DNA of 64,000 nt from Pseudomonadales bacterium (GCA_024234215.1 JACKOQ010000002.1:124001-188000); one strand, 5' to 3'. Shown: positions 1-8,951, counted from the stretch's first letter. Notes: generated from the sequence alone by a model not told the origin. Made by a program: numbers and translations.

Positions 1-278
1 AGGAGTGCTTCACCAACATCCTCAAACATGCCGGCGCCAGCCAGGTTCATGTTCACAGCAGCGAGGTCGATGGAGTGCGCCAGCTCTGCATCGCCGACAA
101 CGGCCGCGGCATGGCACCGCAGGCGGATGGCACTGGCCACGGCATCGCCAACATGCGCAGACGCATGGCCACGCTGGGGGGCAGCATCGACATCGACAGC
201 TCGGCAGCGGGCACCCGGATTCTGCTGCGGCTACCCCCCGTGGGCAAGGGGTGGCGCACCCTGCCGGAACAACCATAA
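1..278 (+). CDS. Sensor histidine kinase, C-terminal fragment (NarL/HisKA_3 type)
   Basis: The open frame enters from the left edge and ends at TAA 276-278, so only the last ~91 residues are present. They are the ATP-binding (HATPase_c) domain: an N-box reading ECFTNILKHAGAS, then the G1 box ADNGRGM and a G2-like GHGIANMRRR segment. The ECFTNxxKHA form is typical of kinases that pair with LuxR-type regulators. The regulator gene follows after 7 nt, so the two form a two-component operon. The sensing domain lies outside the window and the signal cannot be inferred. Confidence 0.85.
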   Translation, partial: ECFTNILKHAGASQVHVHSSEVDGVRQLCIADNGRGMAPQADGTGHGIANMRRRMATLGGSIDIDSSAAGTRILLRLPPVGKGWRTLPEQP

Positions 279-285
279 TGGCCCG

Positions 286-930
286 ATGATGAAAAACGGA
301 TTGATCGTCGAGGATCTGGCCGAAAACAGACTCTGGCTGAGCCAGACGCTGCAACAGAGCTTTGCCGACATGGCCATCCATTGCGCCACCAGCCTCGCCG
401 AGGCACGCCACTGGCTGGCCACCTCCCCACCGCCCGACATGGCACTGATCGATCTGGGCCTGCCCGATGGCAGCGGCATCGAGCTGATCGAACTGCTCAA
501 TCAGCGCGCGCCGGCGACCCTCTGCGTCGTCGCCACCATCTATGACGACGACAACCACCTTTTTGCCGCCCTGCGCGCCGGCGCCCAAGGCTACATCCTC
601 AAGGATCAGGGCCGCGACGAGGCAGCCCGGCTGCTGCAGGGCATCGCCGCCGGGCAGCCACCGCTGTCGTCGAGCATCGCCCGGCGGATTCTTGGTTCGT
701 TCAAGGCAGAGCCGCCCCAGCCACTGCCGGAGGCGCAGCCGACGCTGACCCCGCGCGAGCATGAGGTGCTGCGGCTGATCAGCAAGGGCATGACCCTGAC
801 CGAAACCGCCCGGCTGCTGCAACTGAGCCGCCACACCGTCGATGGCTACGTCAAGGAGATCTACCGCAAGCTCAATGTCTCCTCCCGCGCCGAGGCGGCA
901 CTGACCGCCCACAACTTCGGGCTGGTGTAG
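286..930 (+). CDS. Two-component response regulator, NarL/LuxR family
   Basis: The protein has 214 residues. The receiver domain spans about residues 4-120, with the phosphoacceptor Asp near residue 56 in the context ALIDLGLPDG and the conserved Lys in YILKDQ. A LuxR-type helix-turn-helix follows at about 150-205 (TPREHEVLRLISKGMT, then SRHTVDGYVKEIYRKL). The start is one of two adjacent ATGs (286 or 289); the longer open frame upstream is only the shadow of the kinase gene. It should be phosphorylated by the kinase just upstream and act as a DNA-binding regulator. The neighbouring PEP-CTERM genes are possible targets, which is inference only. Confidence 0.9.
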   Translation: MMKNGLIVEDLAENRLWLSQTLQQSFADMAIHCATSLAEARHWLATSPPPDMALIDLGLPDGSGIELIELLNQRAPATLCVVATIYDDDNHLFAALRAGAQGYILKDQGRDEAARLLQGIAAGQPPLSSSIARRILGSFKAEPPQPLPEAQPTLTPREHEVLRLISKGMTLTETARLLQLSRHTVDGYVKEIYRKLNVSSRAEAALTAHNFGLV

Positions 931-1007
931 GCCCGCTTTCGCACCTGCTCTGGCGCGTCTCCCCCGTGTTCACGGGGATGCGTTGACCGATCCACTGGAT
1001 ATTCTGA

Positions 1008-1044
1008 CGCACCGCACCGCCGGACACCCCGTCGGTGCGGTGCG
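1008..1044 (+). other. Strong 12-bp hairpin between regulator and PEP-CTERM gene
   Basis: CGCACCGCACCG (1008-1019) is exactly complementary to 1033-1044, with a 13-nt loop. No T-run follows, so it is not a classical intrinsic terminator. It could be an RNA-stabilising structure or an operator in the leader of the gene at 1085. Confidence 0.5.
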
Positions 1045-1084
1045 GATCAGTCAGCATTCCCCGTCCACTGCACAGGAATCAGCC

Positions 1085-1786
1085 ATGAACACCTCCGTCA
1101 AGTCGATCGCAATCTCGACCTTCACTGCCATTGCACTGGCAACTCCGCTCACCAGCCTTGCTGCCCTCGCCCTCAACAGCGGCGTATCGAGCAGCGGCAC
1201 CACACTGGCTGCGGGCAGCATCGATCCCTTCTGGACCATCTCCACCGATGGCATGAACTTTTCGGCTGCCCGCGTGGCCTATCCCGGCTCCAACATGGTT
1301 TCAGGGCAGATCTGCTGTGGCATGGAATCGGTCAACAGCAACGCGGCCTGGATCAGCACCCCCAGCGTGACCGCCACCAATCCGACGACCGGTTGGGGTG
1401 TCAACAACACGGTCTATGCGCGCCGAACCTTCGATCTGACTGGCCATGACCTCGCCACAGTGGCGCTGAGTGGCGCCTTCCGTGTCGCCGACGTCGCCAG
1501 AGGGGTCTACATCAATGGCACGCTGATCGCCGGCACCAGCGGGAACAGCTACTCCTTTGCCGCGGACAACCCTTTCTCCATTGCCGCTGGCAGCGGTCTG
1601 TTCCTGCAGGGACTCAACACCCTCGAACTGCGCGGTCTGTCGGTCAACAACGGCTGGGATGCCTTCTGGTTGAACAGCACACTGACCTCTCAACCAGCAC
1701 CGGTGCCGCTGCCGGGTGGCCTGGGACTGCTGCTCTCCGGACTGGGCCTGCTTGGGCTGGCGCCGCGCCTGGCCCGGTCGTGCTGA
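1085..1786 (+). CDS. Secreted protein with VPLP/PEP-CTERM sorting tail
   Basis: The protein has 233 residues with an N-terminal signal peptide (Lys, then ISTFTAIALATPLTSLAALA). The body is rich in Ser, Gly and Asn and matches no enzyme family I recognise. It ends in a sorting tail: VPLPGG, a hydrophobic glycine-rich helix (LGLLLSGLGLLGLA) and a short basic end. In known systems exosortase/EpsH cleaves such tails and directs the protein to the exopolysaccharide-rich surface. No exosortase gene is in this window. The ATG at 1085 is chosen because the signal peptide begins there. Confidence 0.75.
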   Translation: MNTSVKSIAISTFTAIALATPLTSLAALALNSGVSSSGTTLAAGSIDPFWTISTDGMNFSAARVAYPGSNMVSGQICCGMESVNSNAAWISTPSVTATNPTTGWGVNNTVYARRTFDLTGHDLATVALSGAFRVADVARGVYINGTLIAGTSGNSYSFAADNPFSIAAGSGLFLQGLNTLELRGLSVNNGWDAFWLNSTLTSQPAPVPLPGGLGLLLSGLGLLGLAPRLARSC

Positions 1787-1813
1787 ACCGCACCCGCAAC
1801 CAAAGACCATTGC

Positions 1814-1843
1814 CCAAGGCCGTGCCAGCGCGCACGGCCTTGG
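1814..1843 (+). terminator. 12-bp hairpin after first PEP-CTERM gene
   Basis: CCAAGGCCGTGC (1814-1825) pairs perfectly with 1832-1843 around a 6-nt loop, 27 nt after the stop codon. Position and stability suggest a transcript end or 3' stabiliser, but there is no U-tract. Confidence 0.45.
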
Positions 1844-1957
1844 CGCATTCGACACAACCCGAAAGCCGTCTCCCCCCGTAACCACGGGGTGCCGCACATC
1901 GATCCACTCCAATAGCATCTGCTCCAGTACTTTTTGATCAACCCCCTGGAGTCGAAG

Positions 1958-2620
1958 ATGAACAGCATCCATCCGCAACCGCCGGCAACCCTGCGCAAAC
2001 TCACCCTGGCCATCCTGGCCTGTGCCACCACACTGTCGGTCGCCGAGGCCGCAGTGCTGACCGATCTGCCCGGCATCACCACCTCTGCCGGCAGTTGCTA
2101 CACCGGCTGCGACAAAGCTCAATATGACCACAGCAACATCCTCGACAAGGACTATGGCGCCAGCGGCAACACCGGACTCAATACTTGGAACTCAGGCTAT
2201 TGGGGCGGCTGGGTAGAGGTCGACTTCAAATCGGCCTACCTGCTGGACCGTGTCGAGCTGTATGGCATCTATGCTTATGGCAACCCCTACACCCTCTCGG
2301 CCAGCAGCGATGGCACCAGCTGGGTGACGGTCGGCTCCGGCGCCTACCATCAGGAGCCGGCCCTGTCGCAACCGGCCTCGGTCAATCTGGGTGGCATCGA
2401 GTTCGGCGGCGTGCATGATGTGCAGAACAGCACCCTCACCAGCAATGTGCTGGCCCGCTACCTGCGCTACACGGTCAGCTCAGGCAGCCTGCACTGGGGT
2501 TACATGGCCGAGCTGCGCGTCGAGGGGCATGCGCCGCCGGCACCGGTGCCCACCCCGGCCGCCTGGAGCCTGCTGGCTTCCGGCCTCGGTCTGCTGACCG
2601 TGATGCGCCGTCGCCAGTGA
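1958..2620 (+). CDS. PEP-CTERM protein with discoidin (F5/8 type C)-like body
   Basis: The protein has 220 residues: a signal peptide (LTLAILACATTLSVAEA), then a body with the look of a galactose-binding/discoidin jelly-roll (GWVEVDFKSAYLLDRVELYG, SSDGTSWVTV, ARYLRYTV). It ends in a PVPTPAAWSLLASGLGLL tail followed by MRRRQ, a standard PEP-CTERM signal. Discoidin domains bind carbohydrate, which would suit a protein held in exopolysaccharide. A TTG at 1934 is in frame, but the ATG at 1958 begins just before the basic signal-peptide region. The domain assignment is moderately sure; the sorting tail is clear. Confidence 0.8.
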   Translation: MNSIHPQPPATLRKLTLAILACATTLSVAEAAVLTDLPGITTSAGSCYTGCDKAQYDHSNILDKDYGASGNTGLNTWNSGYWGGWVEVDFKSAYLLDRVELYGIYAYGNPYTLSASSDGTSWVTVGSGAYHQEPALSQPASVNLGGIEFGGVHDVQNSTLTSNVLARYLRYTVSSGSLHWGYMAELRVEGHAPPAPVPTPAAWSLLASGLGLLTVMRRRQ

Positions 2621-2642
2621 TCCGATCTTGTTGAGGGCTGCG

Positions 2643-2664
2643 ACTGCCAGAGGGCACTGGCAGT
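2643..2664. terminator. Hairpin between convergent genes
   Basis: ACTGCCAG (2643-2650) and CTGGCAGT (2657-2664) form an 8-bp stem with a 6-nt loop. It lies in the 51-nt gap between the converging PEP-CTERM gene and tatD and could end transcription from both sides. Confidence 0.45.
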
Positions 2665-2671
2665 GCGGGAG

Positions 2672-3475
2672 CTATGACCGCGTCGCCACCGCCAGCAGCG
2701 CCGGATCGATTCTGAACAGGGTGCAAAAGTTGGCGCTGGTCTGTTCGGCCAGCGCCTGCGGCGCGATGCCGCGCAGTTGCGCCACAAAGTGGCCCACCGC
2801 CGGCAGGTAGCGCGGCTCGTTGCGTTTGCCGCGATAGGGGATCGGTGCCAGATAGGGGGCGTCGGTCTCGATCAGCAGCCGATCGAGCGGCACCCGACGT
2901 GCCACCTCGCGCAGTGCATCGGCATTCCTGAAGGTGACGATGCCCGAGAACGAGACATGGAAGTTGAGCTCGAGCGCACGCTCGGCCATCGCCCAATCTT
3001 CGGTGAAGCAGTGCAGCACGCCGCCCACCGCCGGGTCGGCATGGGCTTCGAGCAGGGCCAGGGTCTGCGCCCGGGCATCGCGGCTGTGCACCACCACCGG
3101 CTTGCGCAGTGCCCGGCTGGCCAGCAGATGACGACGAAAACTCTCCTGCTGCAGTGCGCTCTGCTCGCTGCCGTAGTGGCCGTCGAGCCCGGTCTCGCCA
3201 AGGGCCACCACCCGCGCATCCGCCGCCAACGCCAGCAGTTGCTCGACCGTCGGCAGTGGCTCCGCCACCTCCAGCGGATGCAGACCACAGGTTGCCCACA
3301 CCGCCGGCTGGCTGGCAGCGGTCGCCAACACCTGGGGAAACTCGTTCAGATCGACAGCGACGTTGAGAATGCCGCTGACGCCAGCCGCGCGGGCCGCCGC
3401 AATGGCAGCCTCCAGCGAGCCGCCATGGGGGGTGAGATCGATACGGTCGAGATGGCAGTGGGAATCTACGAACAT
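2672..3475 (-). CDS. tatD: TatD family metal-dependent deoxyribonuclease
   Basis: The protein has 267 residues. TatD amidohydrolase-fold metal ligands are all visible: FVDSHCHLD at the N-terminus, GETGLD, VVHSRDA, LHCFTE and IETDAPYLAP. Family members are 3'-5' DNA/RNA exonucleases linked to oxidative DNA repair. The ATG at 3475 is chosen because MFVDSHCHLD is the usual N-terminus; the open frame extends further upstream without similarity. It is the last gene of the holB-pilZ-tatD group, as in Pseudomonas. Confidence 0.93.
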   Translation of the reverse strand: MFVDSHCHLDRIDLTPHGGSLEAAIAAARAAGVSGILNVAVDLNEFPQVLATAASQPAVWATCGLHPLEVAEPLPTVEQLLALAADARVVALGETGLDGHYGSEQSALQQESFRRHLLASRALRKPVVVHSRDARAQTLALLEAHADPAVGGVLHCFTEDWAMAERALELNFHVSFSGIVTFRNADALREVARRVPLDRLLIETDAPYLAPIPYRGKRNEPRYLPAVGHFVAQLRGIAPQALAEQTSANFCTLFRIDPALLAVATRS

Positions 3476-3516
3476 CGGACAAATCCGCGGCGCCGGCTTG
3501 CTGCCGGCCAGTCGGG

Positions 3517-3867
3517 TCACAGGGTGTGGTTGGGCCGGTCGGTTTCGAGCATGCCGGCCAGATAGGTCTCGATCTTGTTGCGCGCGGTGTCATCCTGACC
3601 ACTGAACTGCACGCCAATGCCGGCGACGCGGTTGCTCTGCGCCCCCTTGGGCGTCACCCAGACCACCTTGCCGGCCACTGGCAGCTTGTCGGGCTCTTCC
3701 ATCAATTGCAGCAGCATGAACACTTCATCATGCAGCTGGTAGTTTCTGGAGGTGGGAATGAACAGGCCACCATGCCTGACAAAGGGCATGTAGGCGGCAA
3801 AGAGCACGGCCTTGTCCTTGATGGTCAGGGAAAGAATTCCATGCCCGCTGCCCTGACGAGGCTTCAT
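3517..3867 (-). CDS. pilZ: Type IV pilus assembly protein PilZ
   Basis: The protein has 116 residues, the usual size of the small pilus PilZ. It carries GILSLTIKDKAVLFAAYMPFV and LHDEVFMLLQLMEEPDKLPVAGKVVWVTPKGAQ, the hallmark core of this family, which lacks the RxxxR c-di-GMP motif of other PilZ domains. In the established model it works with PilB and FimX in pilus assembly at the inner membrane. The ATG at 3867 has a GGGAG ribosome site nearby. It sits between holB and tatD, its conserved place. Confidence 0.93.
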   Translation of the reverse strand: MKPRQGSGHGILSLTIKDKAVLFAAYMPFVRHGGLFIPTSRNYQLHDEVFMLLQLMEEPDKLPVAGKVVWVTPKGAQSNRVAGIGVQFSGQDDTARNKIETYLAGMLETDRPNHTL

Positions 3868-3936
3868 GCGGTCGATCTCCCGGTTGATACTGCGTTCCAC
3901 ATCATCAGAACCATGAACTGTTGCGATTGTATCAGT

Positions 3937-4965
3937 CTAGCCCATTTGCAACGGCTGCCGCCGTGCAAAGGCATCGCGCCAGCGCAGGGCCAGATCGCCC
4001 AGCAGCAGCGAACGGTTCAGCGTGATCTGCTGCCCCTGAATCGTGCGCGCCTGCTCCAGCCGGTTCAGAAAGTCGAACAGCGCCAGCGGACTGGCCTGCC
4101 CGGCCCGGGTCGTCAGCTCCGTCGGCAGCGGCAGGTCGGCCGCCAGACCGCTGGCCAGCCGGATCGCCGCGACCAGCCAGCCCCACCACCAGTCGATCAG
4201 CAGTTCGGGATCGAACTGCTCGCCCCCTTCGGCCAGCAGCAGCGGATCGCTCCGCCCAGTCGAGATGGCGCTCAACAGGGTCAAGGCCCGGTTGTACTGC
4301 TTCCAGAGCGGCTCCCGCGCCAGATCGAGCGCGCGCAGCGGCCGGTTGCGGCTGGCAGCCAGAATTTCATCCCACGGCAGTTCGGCATCGGTGTGGTCAC
4401 GCAGCCACGCCTGCGCCTGCGGCGCCGTGGGTTCGACCATCGTCAACCGCTGACAGCGGCTGACGATGGTCGGCAGCAACATGCCATAGCGGCTGCTGAC
4501 CAACAGCAGCCAGCGCTCGGCGGCCGGCTCCTCGAGCGATTTCAGCAGCGCATTGGCGGCATTGCGGTTGAGCTGATCGGCCGGGTCGATGATCACCACC
4601 TTGCCGTGACCGGCCTGGGCGCTCAACTGCATGAATTCGTTGGCTTCGCGCACCTGATCGATCTTGATCACCCGCGCCGGCGATTCCGGCAGCAGCCAGA
4701 ACAGGTCGGGATGGGTGCCGGCACGAATCCAGCCGCAGCTGCGGCAGGCGCCACAGGCCTGCTCGCGCCCTGGCTGGTGGCAGAGCAGCCAGGCGGCCAG
4801 ACGCTCGGCAAAGCAGCGCTTGCCGATTCCCTGCGGACCGCTCAGCAGCAGCGCGTGGGCCAGCTTCTGCTGCTGTTGCAGCTCGACCAGCCGTTGCCAC
4901 TGCGGCCGCTGCCAGGGCAGCGGCGGCGCCAGCGGATCCTGACCCGCTTCGCGTGGAACGCTCAT
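3937..4965 (-). CDS. holB: DNA polymerase III delta' subunit
   Basis: The protein has 342 residues. The AAA+ clamp-loader fold is evident: LLLSGPQGIGKRCFAERLA (Walker A-like), a zinc-binding CGACRSCGWIRAGTHPD segment, KVVIIDPADQLNRNAANALLKSLEEP (sensor region) and PTIVSRCQRLT. It is part of the clamp loader that places the beta clamp on primed DNA. Its start overlaps the tmk stop by 4 nt, so the two are translationally coupled. Confidence 0.93.
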   Translation of the reverse strand: MSVPREAGQDPLAPPLPWQRPQWQRLVELQQQQKLAHALLLSGPQGIGKRCFAERLAAWLLCHQPGREQACGACRSCGWIRAGTHPDLFWLLPESPARVIKIDQVREANEFMQLSAQAGHGKVVIIDPADQLNRNAANALLKSLEEPAAERWLLLVSSRYGMLLPTIVSRCQRLTMVEPTAPQAQAWLRDHTDAELPWDEILAASRNRPLRALDLAREPLWKQYNRALTLLSAISTGRSDPLLLAEGGEQFDPELLIDWWWGWLVAAIRLASGLAADLPLPTELTTRAGQASPLALFDFLNRLEQARTIQGQQITLNRSLLLGDLALRWRDAFARRQPLQMG

Positions 4966-5603
4966 GGCGCGCTCCAGCGCTGAATCGCCTGCCGCAGGGT
5001 CTGTTCGATGGCTGCCGTCACCTGATCGAGCGGTGCGGAGGCATCGATGCGGCGGACACGCTCCGGTTCGGCCGCGCTGCGCGCCAGATAGCAGGCCCGT
5101 ATCCGTTCGAAGAAGTCGATCTGTTCACGCTCGAAACGGTCCAGCTCACCATCCCGCCCATCGATCCGCCGCAGGCCATCCGCCACCGGCAGGTCGAGAA
5201 ACAGCGTCAGGTCGGGACGCAACTCGCCCTGCACCAGCTGCTCCAGCTGTGCAATCATCGACTGCGGCACTCCGCGCCCGCCGCCCTGGTAGGCATAGGT
5301 GGCATCGGTGAAGCGGTCGCTGACCACCCAGATTCCGGCCGCCAGCGCCGGTTCGATCAGCTGCTGGATATGTTGTGCCCGGCCGGCAAACAGCAGCAGC
5401 AGTTCGGTCAACGGCTGAACCGGCTCAGCCCAGGGCCGAAGCAGCAGGTCGCGGATCGCCTCCGCCAGCTCGGTGCCACCCGGTTCGCGGGTGATGCGAT
5501 GCTCGATCGACAACTGCTGCAACAGCGCGGAGATCTTGCGCAGGCAACTGCTCTTGCCCGCCCCCTCGCTGCCTTCGATGGTGATGAAACGGCCCCGCTG
5601 CAT
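4962..5603 (-). CDS. tmk: Thymidylate kinase
   Basis: The protein has 213 residues, equal to E. coli Tmk. FITIEGSEGAGKSS is the P-loop, TREPGGTELAEAIRDLLL the DRX/TMP-binding region, and SDRFTDATYAYQGGGRG the LID-side motif. It phosphorylates dTMP to dTDP. The ATG at 5603 gives the short N-terminus normal for the family and lies 1 nt beyond the mltG stop; an in-frame ATG at 5618 would overlap mltG by 14 nt. Confidence 0.93.
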   Translation of the reverse strand: MQRGRFITIEGSEGAGKSSCLRKISALLQQLSIEHRITREPGGTELAEAIRDLLLRPWAEPVQPLTELLLLFAGRAQHIQQLIEPALAAGIWVVSDRFTDATYAYQGGGRGVPQSMIAQLEQLVQGELRPDLTLFLDLPVADGLRRIDGRDGELDRFEREQIDFFERIRACYLARSAAEPERVRRIDASAPLDQVTAAIEQTLRQAIQRWSAP

Positions 5604-5604
5604 C

Positions 5605-6657
5605 TCACTGCCCGCCATTTCGCGGCGCCGACCGGTAATCGGCACGGCGCTGACGCTGTTGATACTGTTCAACGGCCTGCTGATGCGCTTCCAGCGTGGC
5701 CGAAAAGTGGTGGCTGCCATCACCCTTGGCGACGAAGTAGAGCGCATCCCCCGCCGCTGGATGCAGCACCGCCTGAATCGCCGCCTCGCCCGGCAGGCCG
5801 ATGGGCGTCGGCGGTAACCCCTTGTTCAGGTAGCTGTTGTAGGGGCCGGGGCGGCGCAGATCGGCCAGGGTCAGGTTGCCGTCGAAGCAGGCACCCAGAC
5901 CGTAGATCAGGGTCGGGTCGGTCTGCAACGGCATGTCACTGTGCAACCGTCGCACGAAGACGCCGGCAATCTGCGGTCGTTCGCTGCCCTGTCCGGTCTC
6001 CTTCTCGACGATCGAGGCCAGAATCAGCGCCTCATAGGGCGATTTGAGCGGCAGGTCGGTCGCCCGCCCGCTCCACTGCTCGGCCAGCCGCTTTTTCATG
6101 CTCTGATGGGCACGTCGCAGCAGTTGCACATCACTCTCTCCCTTGCGGTAGTGGTAGGTGTCGGGATAGATCCACCCTTCTGGTTGCGCCGAATCGAGCT
6201 CGAGCACCCTGGCCAGTTCGGCATCATCCGCTGCGGCCAGACGGTGCTCCAGTTTGGGCTGTCTCTGCAGCAGGTCAAGCACCTGCCGGAGCGTCCAGCC
6301 CTCGACGAAGGTGACGCGATAAACCACCACCTCGCCCCGCAGCAGCTTCTGCAGCAGTGATTGTGGCGTGCTGCCGACATCGAGCTGATATTCGCCCGCC
6401 TGAATCCGCCCCGCCACCCCGTGCCACTGACCGACGGCAGTCAGCAGCCAGGCGGGTGACAGCAGACCCTGCCGTTGCAGCCGCTGCCCCACCGCCCAGA
6501 GCGAATCGCCGGGAAGGACCTCGAACAACTGCCCCTGCGCCGGAAGTGGCCGGTTCAGCCATGCCTGAACGCTCGAATGGACAAAGAGCGCGGCGGCACC
6601 CACCACCACGCCAAACAGCGCCATCCACAGCGTGACAGTGCGAAGCGATCGCTTCAT
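5605..6657 (-). CDS. mltG: Endolytic murein transglycosylase MltG (YceG-like)
   Basis: The protein has 350 residues with one N-terminal membrane helix (TLWMALFGVVVGAAALFV), a LysM-like region (FEVLPGDSLWAVGQRLQ) and the YceG catalytic domain with ASIVEKETG, where the Glu of the active site lies, and DPTLIYGLG. It cleaves nascent glycan strands and sets chain ends during peptidoglycan synthesis. The tmk-mltG-pabC order is conserved. Its start overlaps the pabC stop by 4 nt. Confidence 0.93.
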   Translation of the reverse strand: MKRSLRTVTLWMALFGVVVGAAALFVHSSVQAWLNRPLPAQGQLFEVLPGDSLWAVGQRLQRQGLLSPAWLLTAVGQWHGVAGRIQAGEYQLDVGSTPQSLLQKLLRGEVVVYRVTFVEGWTLRQVLDLLQRQPKLEHRLAAADDAELARVLELDSAQPEGWIYPDTYHYRKGESDVQLLRRAHQSMKKRLAEQWSGRATDLPLKSPYEALILASIVEKETGQGSERPQIAGVFVRRLHSDMPLQTDPTLIYGLGACFDGNLTLADLRRPGPYNSYLNKGLPPTPIGLPGEAAIQAVLHPAAGDALYFVAKGDGSHHFSATLEAHQQAVEQYQQRQRRADYRSAPRNGGQ

Positions 6658-7556
6658 GACGCAGCGAGAAAGAGTGAATTCACTTCCACCTGCAGGCGCC
6701 GCAGCACTGGATTCCCGCCAAGGCGCCAGCCCAGGTCACCGCCCGCCTCATCGAGCCACTGCGCCACCGGCCAGAGACCAAACAGGCTGTTGCTGAGAAA
6801 GATCTCCTCGGCCGACAACACCTGTTCGAGCGACAGTGCCACCTCGCGACAGGGAATCGACAGCGCAGCACAGCGCGCGATGATGAAGGCGCGCATCGCC
6901 CCGGCCACTCCGCACTGGTCGAGCCGCGGCGTCTCCACCACACCACCGCGCACGACGAAGAGGTTGCTGATCACGCCATCGATCAACTGGCCTGCCTCGT
7001 CGCGCAGGATCCCCTCGGCGATCCGCGCATCATGCCACTCGCTGCGCGCCAGCACCTGTTCGAGGCGGTTCAGATGCTTGATGCCCGCCAATGCCGGCTG
7101 ACGGGAGAGCCGCAGCCGGCAGAGCCGAACCGTCACCCCCGACTCGCTCTGCGGTGCCGGAAAGGGCGTTCCGGGAAACAGCGCCAGCATCCGCGTCGGC
7201 ACCACTCCGGCCGCCGGCAGATAGCCGCGTCCGGCAACCCCGCGGGTCAGGGTCAGCTTCAGGACCCAGTCGGCCTTGGCCTCCTCCGATCCCAGCGCGG
7301 CCAGAAACTGGCCGATCTCCCGCTCGATCGATGCAAGGTCACACTCGATCGCCAGCCGCTGCAGCCCCTCGCTCAGCCGTTGCAGGTGGTGACCCAGCAG
7401 CGGGATGGCGCCCCCCACCACCCGCATGGTCTGGAACAGCCCGTCGCCATAGGCCAGACCACGGTCGAGCGGATGCAGAAACGGCTCGGCCCGGCCATTG
7501 ACCCACAGCAGCCGAAGATCACTGCCTGGTATTGCGGCGTCACGGAGTGTCGACAT
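6654..7556 (-). CDS. pabC: Aminodeoxychorismate lyase
   Basis: The protein has 300 residues of PLP fold type IV. It shows DRGLAYGDGLFQTMRV near residue 31, the Schiff-base Lys near residue 160 (AGIKHLNRLEQV) and a C-terminal EIFLSNSLFGLWPV segment. It releases pyruvate from 4-amino-4-deoxychorismate to make p-aminobenzoate for folate. Branched-chain and D-amino-acid transaminases share the fold; the position between fabF and mltG favours PabC. A 127-nt gap without visible signals separates it from fabF. Confidence 0.9.
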   Translation of the reverse strand: MSTLRDAAIPGSDLRLLWVNGRAEPFLHPLDRGLAYGDGLFQTMRVVGGAIPLLGHHLQRLSEGLQRLAIECDLASIEREIGQFLAALGSEEAKADWVLKLTLTRGVAGRGYLPAAGVVPTRMLALFPGTPFPAPQSESGVTVRLCRLRLSRQPALAGIKHLNRLEQVLARSEWHDARIAEGILRDEAGQLIDGVISNLFVVRGGVVETPRLDQCGVAGAMRAFIIARCAALSIPCREVALSLEQVLSAEEIFLSNSLFGLWPVAQWLDEAGGDLGWRLGGNPVLRRLQVEVNSLFLAAS

Positions 7557-7683
7557 CGGTCATCGTGTCAGTGGACGTGTTCTGGAAGGAATCAACAGCG
7601 ACACCACCTGTCGCACCCGGCGTGGTGACGCAACGCCGATGCAGCGGCGGCAAGGCCTCACGGCTGCCGGGCCGCCTGGGCAA

Positions 7684-8934
7684 TCAGCGCATTCTGGAAA
7701 AAACCAGGCTGCCGTTGGTGCCGCCAAAGCCAAAGGAGTTGGAGAGCGCGGCATCGATGCGCATCGGTCGAGCCTGGTGCGGCACATAGTCGAGGCGGCA
7801 CTCGGGATCGGGGTTGTCGAGGTTGATGGTGGGCGGCGCCACCTGATCGCGCAGTGCCAGGATGCAGAAGATCGCCTCGACCGCACCGGCCGCGCCGAGC
7901 AGATGGCCGATCATCGACTTGGTGGAACTGACCGCGACAGTGCGGCTGGCCTCGCCGAACAGCGACTCGATGGCCTTCGATTCGGCCACATCACCCAGCG
8001 GGGTCGAGGTGCCATGGGCATTGATGTACTGAATCTGCTCCGCAGTCAGTCTGGCATCCAGCAGCGCACTGCGCATTGCCTGCGCGGCGCCGGCGCCATC
8101 TTCCGGCGGTGAGGTGATGTGGTGCGCATCGGCGCTCATGCCGAAGCCCGCCAGTTCGGCCAGAATCCGTGCACCGCGGGCCTTGGCGTGCTCATACTCC
8201 TCCAGCACCAGTGCACCGGCACCATCGCTCAGCACGAAACCATCCCGGTCACGGTCCCAAGGCCGACTGGCGGCCTGCGGCGCCTCATTGCGGGTCGACA
8301 ACGCCTTGGCGGAGGAGAAACCGGCCAGACCACCTTCGGTGGTGGCCATCTCGGCACCGCCGCAGACCATCACGTCGGCATCGCCCGACTGGATCAGCCG
8401 CGCCGAAATGCCGATGTTGTGCGCCCCGGTGGTGCAGGCGGTGGCAATGGCGATGTTGGGCCCCTTCAGACCATACCTGATCGACAGGTTGCCCGAGATC
8501 ATGTTGATGATGGCCGACGGCACAAAGAAAGGTGAGGCGCGCTTCGGGCCTTTGTCCCGCACCACGTCGCGGCTCTGCTCGATGGTCAGCAGGCCACCGA
8601 TGCCCGAGCCGATGGCCACGCCGATGCGCTCGGCGTTGGCTTCGGTGACCGTGATCGCCGCATCCTCGAAGGCCTGAATGCCTGCCGCCATGCCATATTG
8701 AATGAAGGGATCCATGCGGCGGGCATCCCGCTGCGGGATGTACTGCTCGACGTCGAACCCTTTCAATCCTCCACCAAACTGCGTGGCGTAGGCGGTCACA
8801 TCGAAGGTCTCGATCGGGCCGATGCCGCTGCGTCCAGCCAGGATCGCAGCCCAGGTTTCGGCAACCGTGTTGCCGAGGGGGGTCAGCATCCCCATGCCCG
8901 TCACCACCACCCTGCGTCTTGACACGGCATTCAC
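7684..8934 (-). CDS. fabF: 3-oxoacyl-ACP synthase II
   Basis: The protein has 416 residues. The Cys-His-His triad of a condensing enzyme is seen: Cys167 in IATACTTGAHNIG, His in NAHGTSTPLGD and His in STKSMIGHLLGAAG. VVVTGMGMLTPLG at the start and SFGFGGTNGSLVF at the end are the family signature. It elongates acyl-ACP with malonyl-ACP. It lies downstream of acpP, separated by a hairpin that can limit read-through. Confidence 0.96.
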   Translation of the reverse strand: MNAVSRRRVVVTGMGMLTPLGNTVAETWAAILAGRSGIGPIETFDVTAYATQFGGGLKGFDVEQYIPQRDARRMDPFIQYGMAAGIQAFEDAAITVTEANAERIGVAIGSGIGGLLTIEQSRDVVRDKGPKRASPFFVPSAIINMISGNLSIRYGLKGPNIAIATACTTGAHNIGISARLIQSGDADVMVCGGAEMATTEGGLAGFSSAKALSTRNEAPQAASRPWDRDRDGFVLSDGAGALVLEEYEHAKARGARILAELAGFGMSADAHHITSPPEDGAGAAQAMRSALLDARLTAEQIQYINAHGTSTPLGDVAESKAIESLFGEASRTVAVSSTKSMIGHLLGAAGAVEAIFCILALRDQVAPPTINLDNPDPECRLDYVPHQARPMRIDAALSNSFGFGGTNGSLVFSRMR

Positions 8935-8951
8935 CCTCTTTCACTCGCCCA

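Noticed and set aside
1009..1043. Hairpin read as an intrinsic terminator of the two-component operon
   Set aside because: No T-run on either side; kept only as a structural element.
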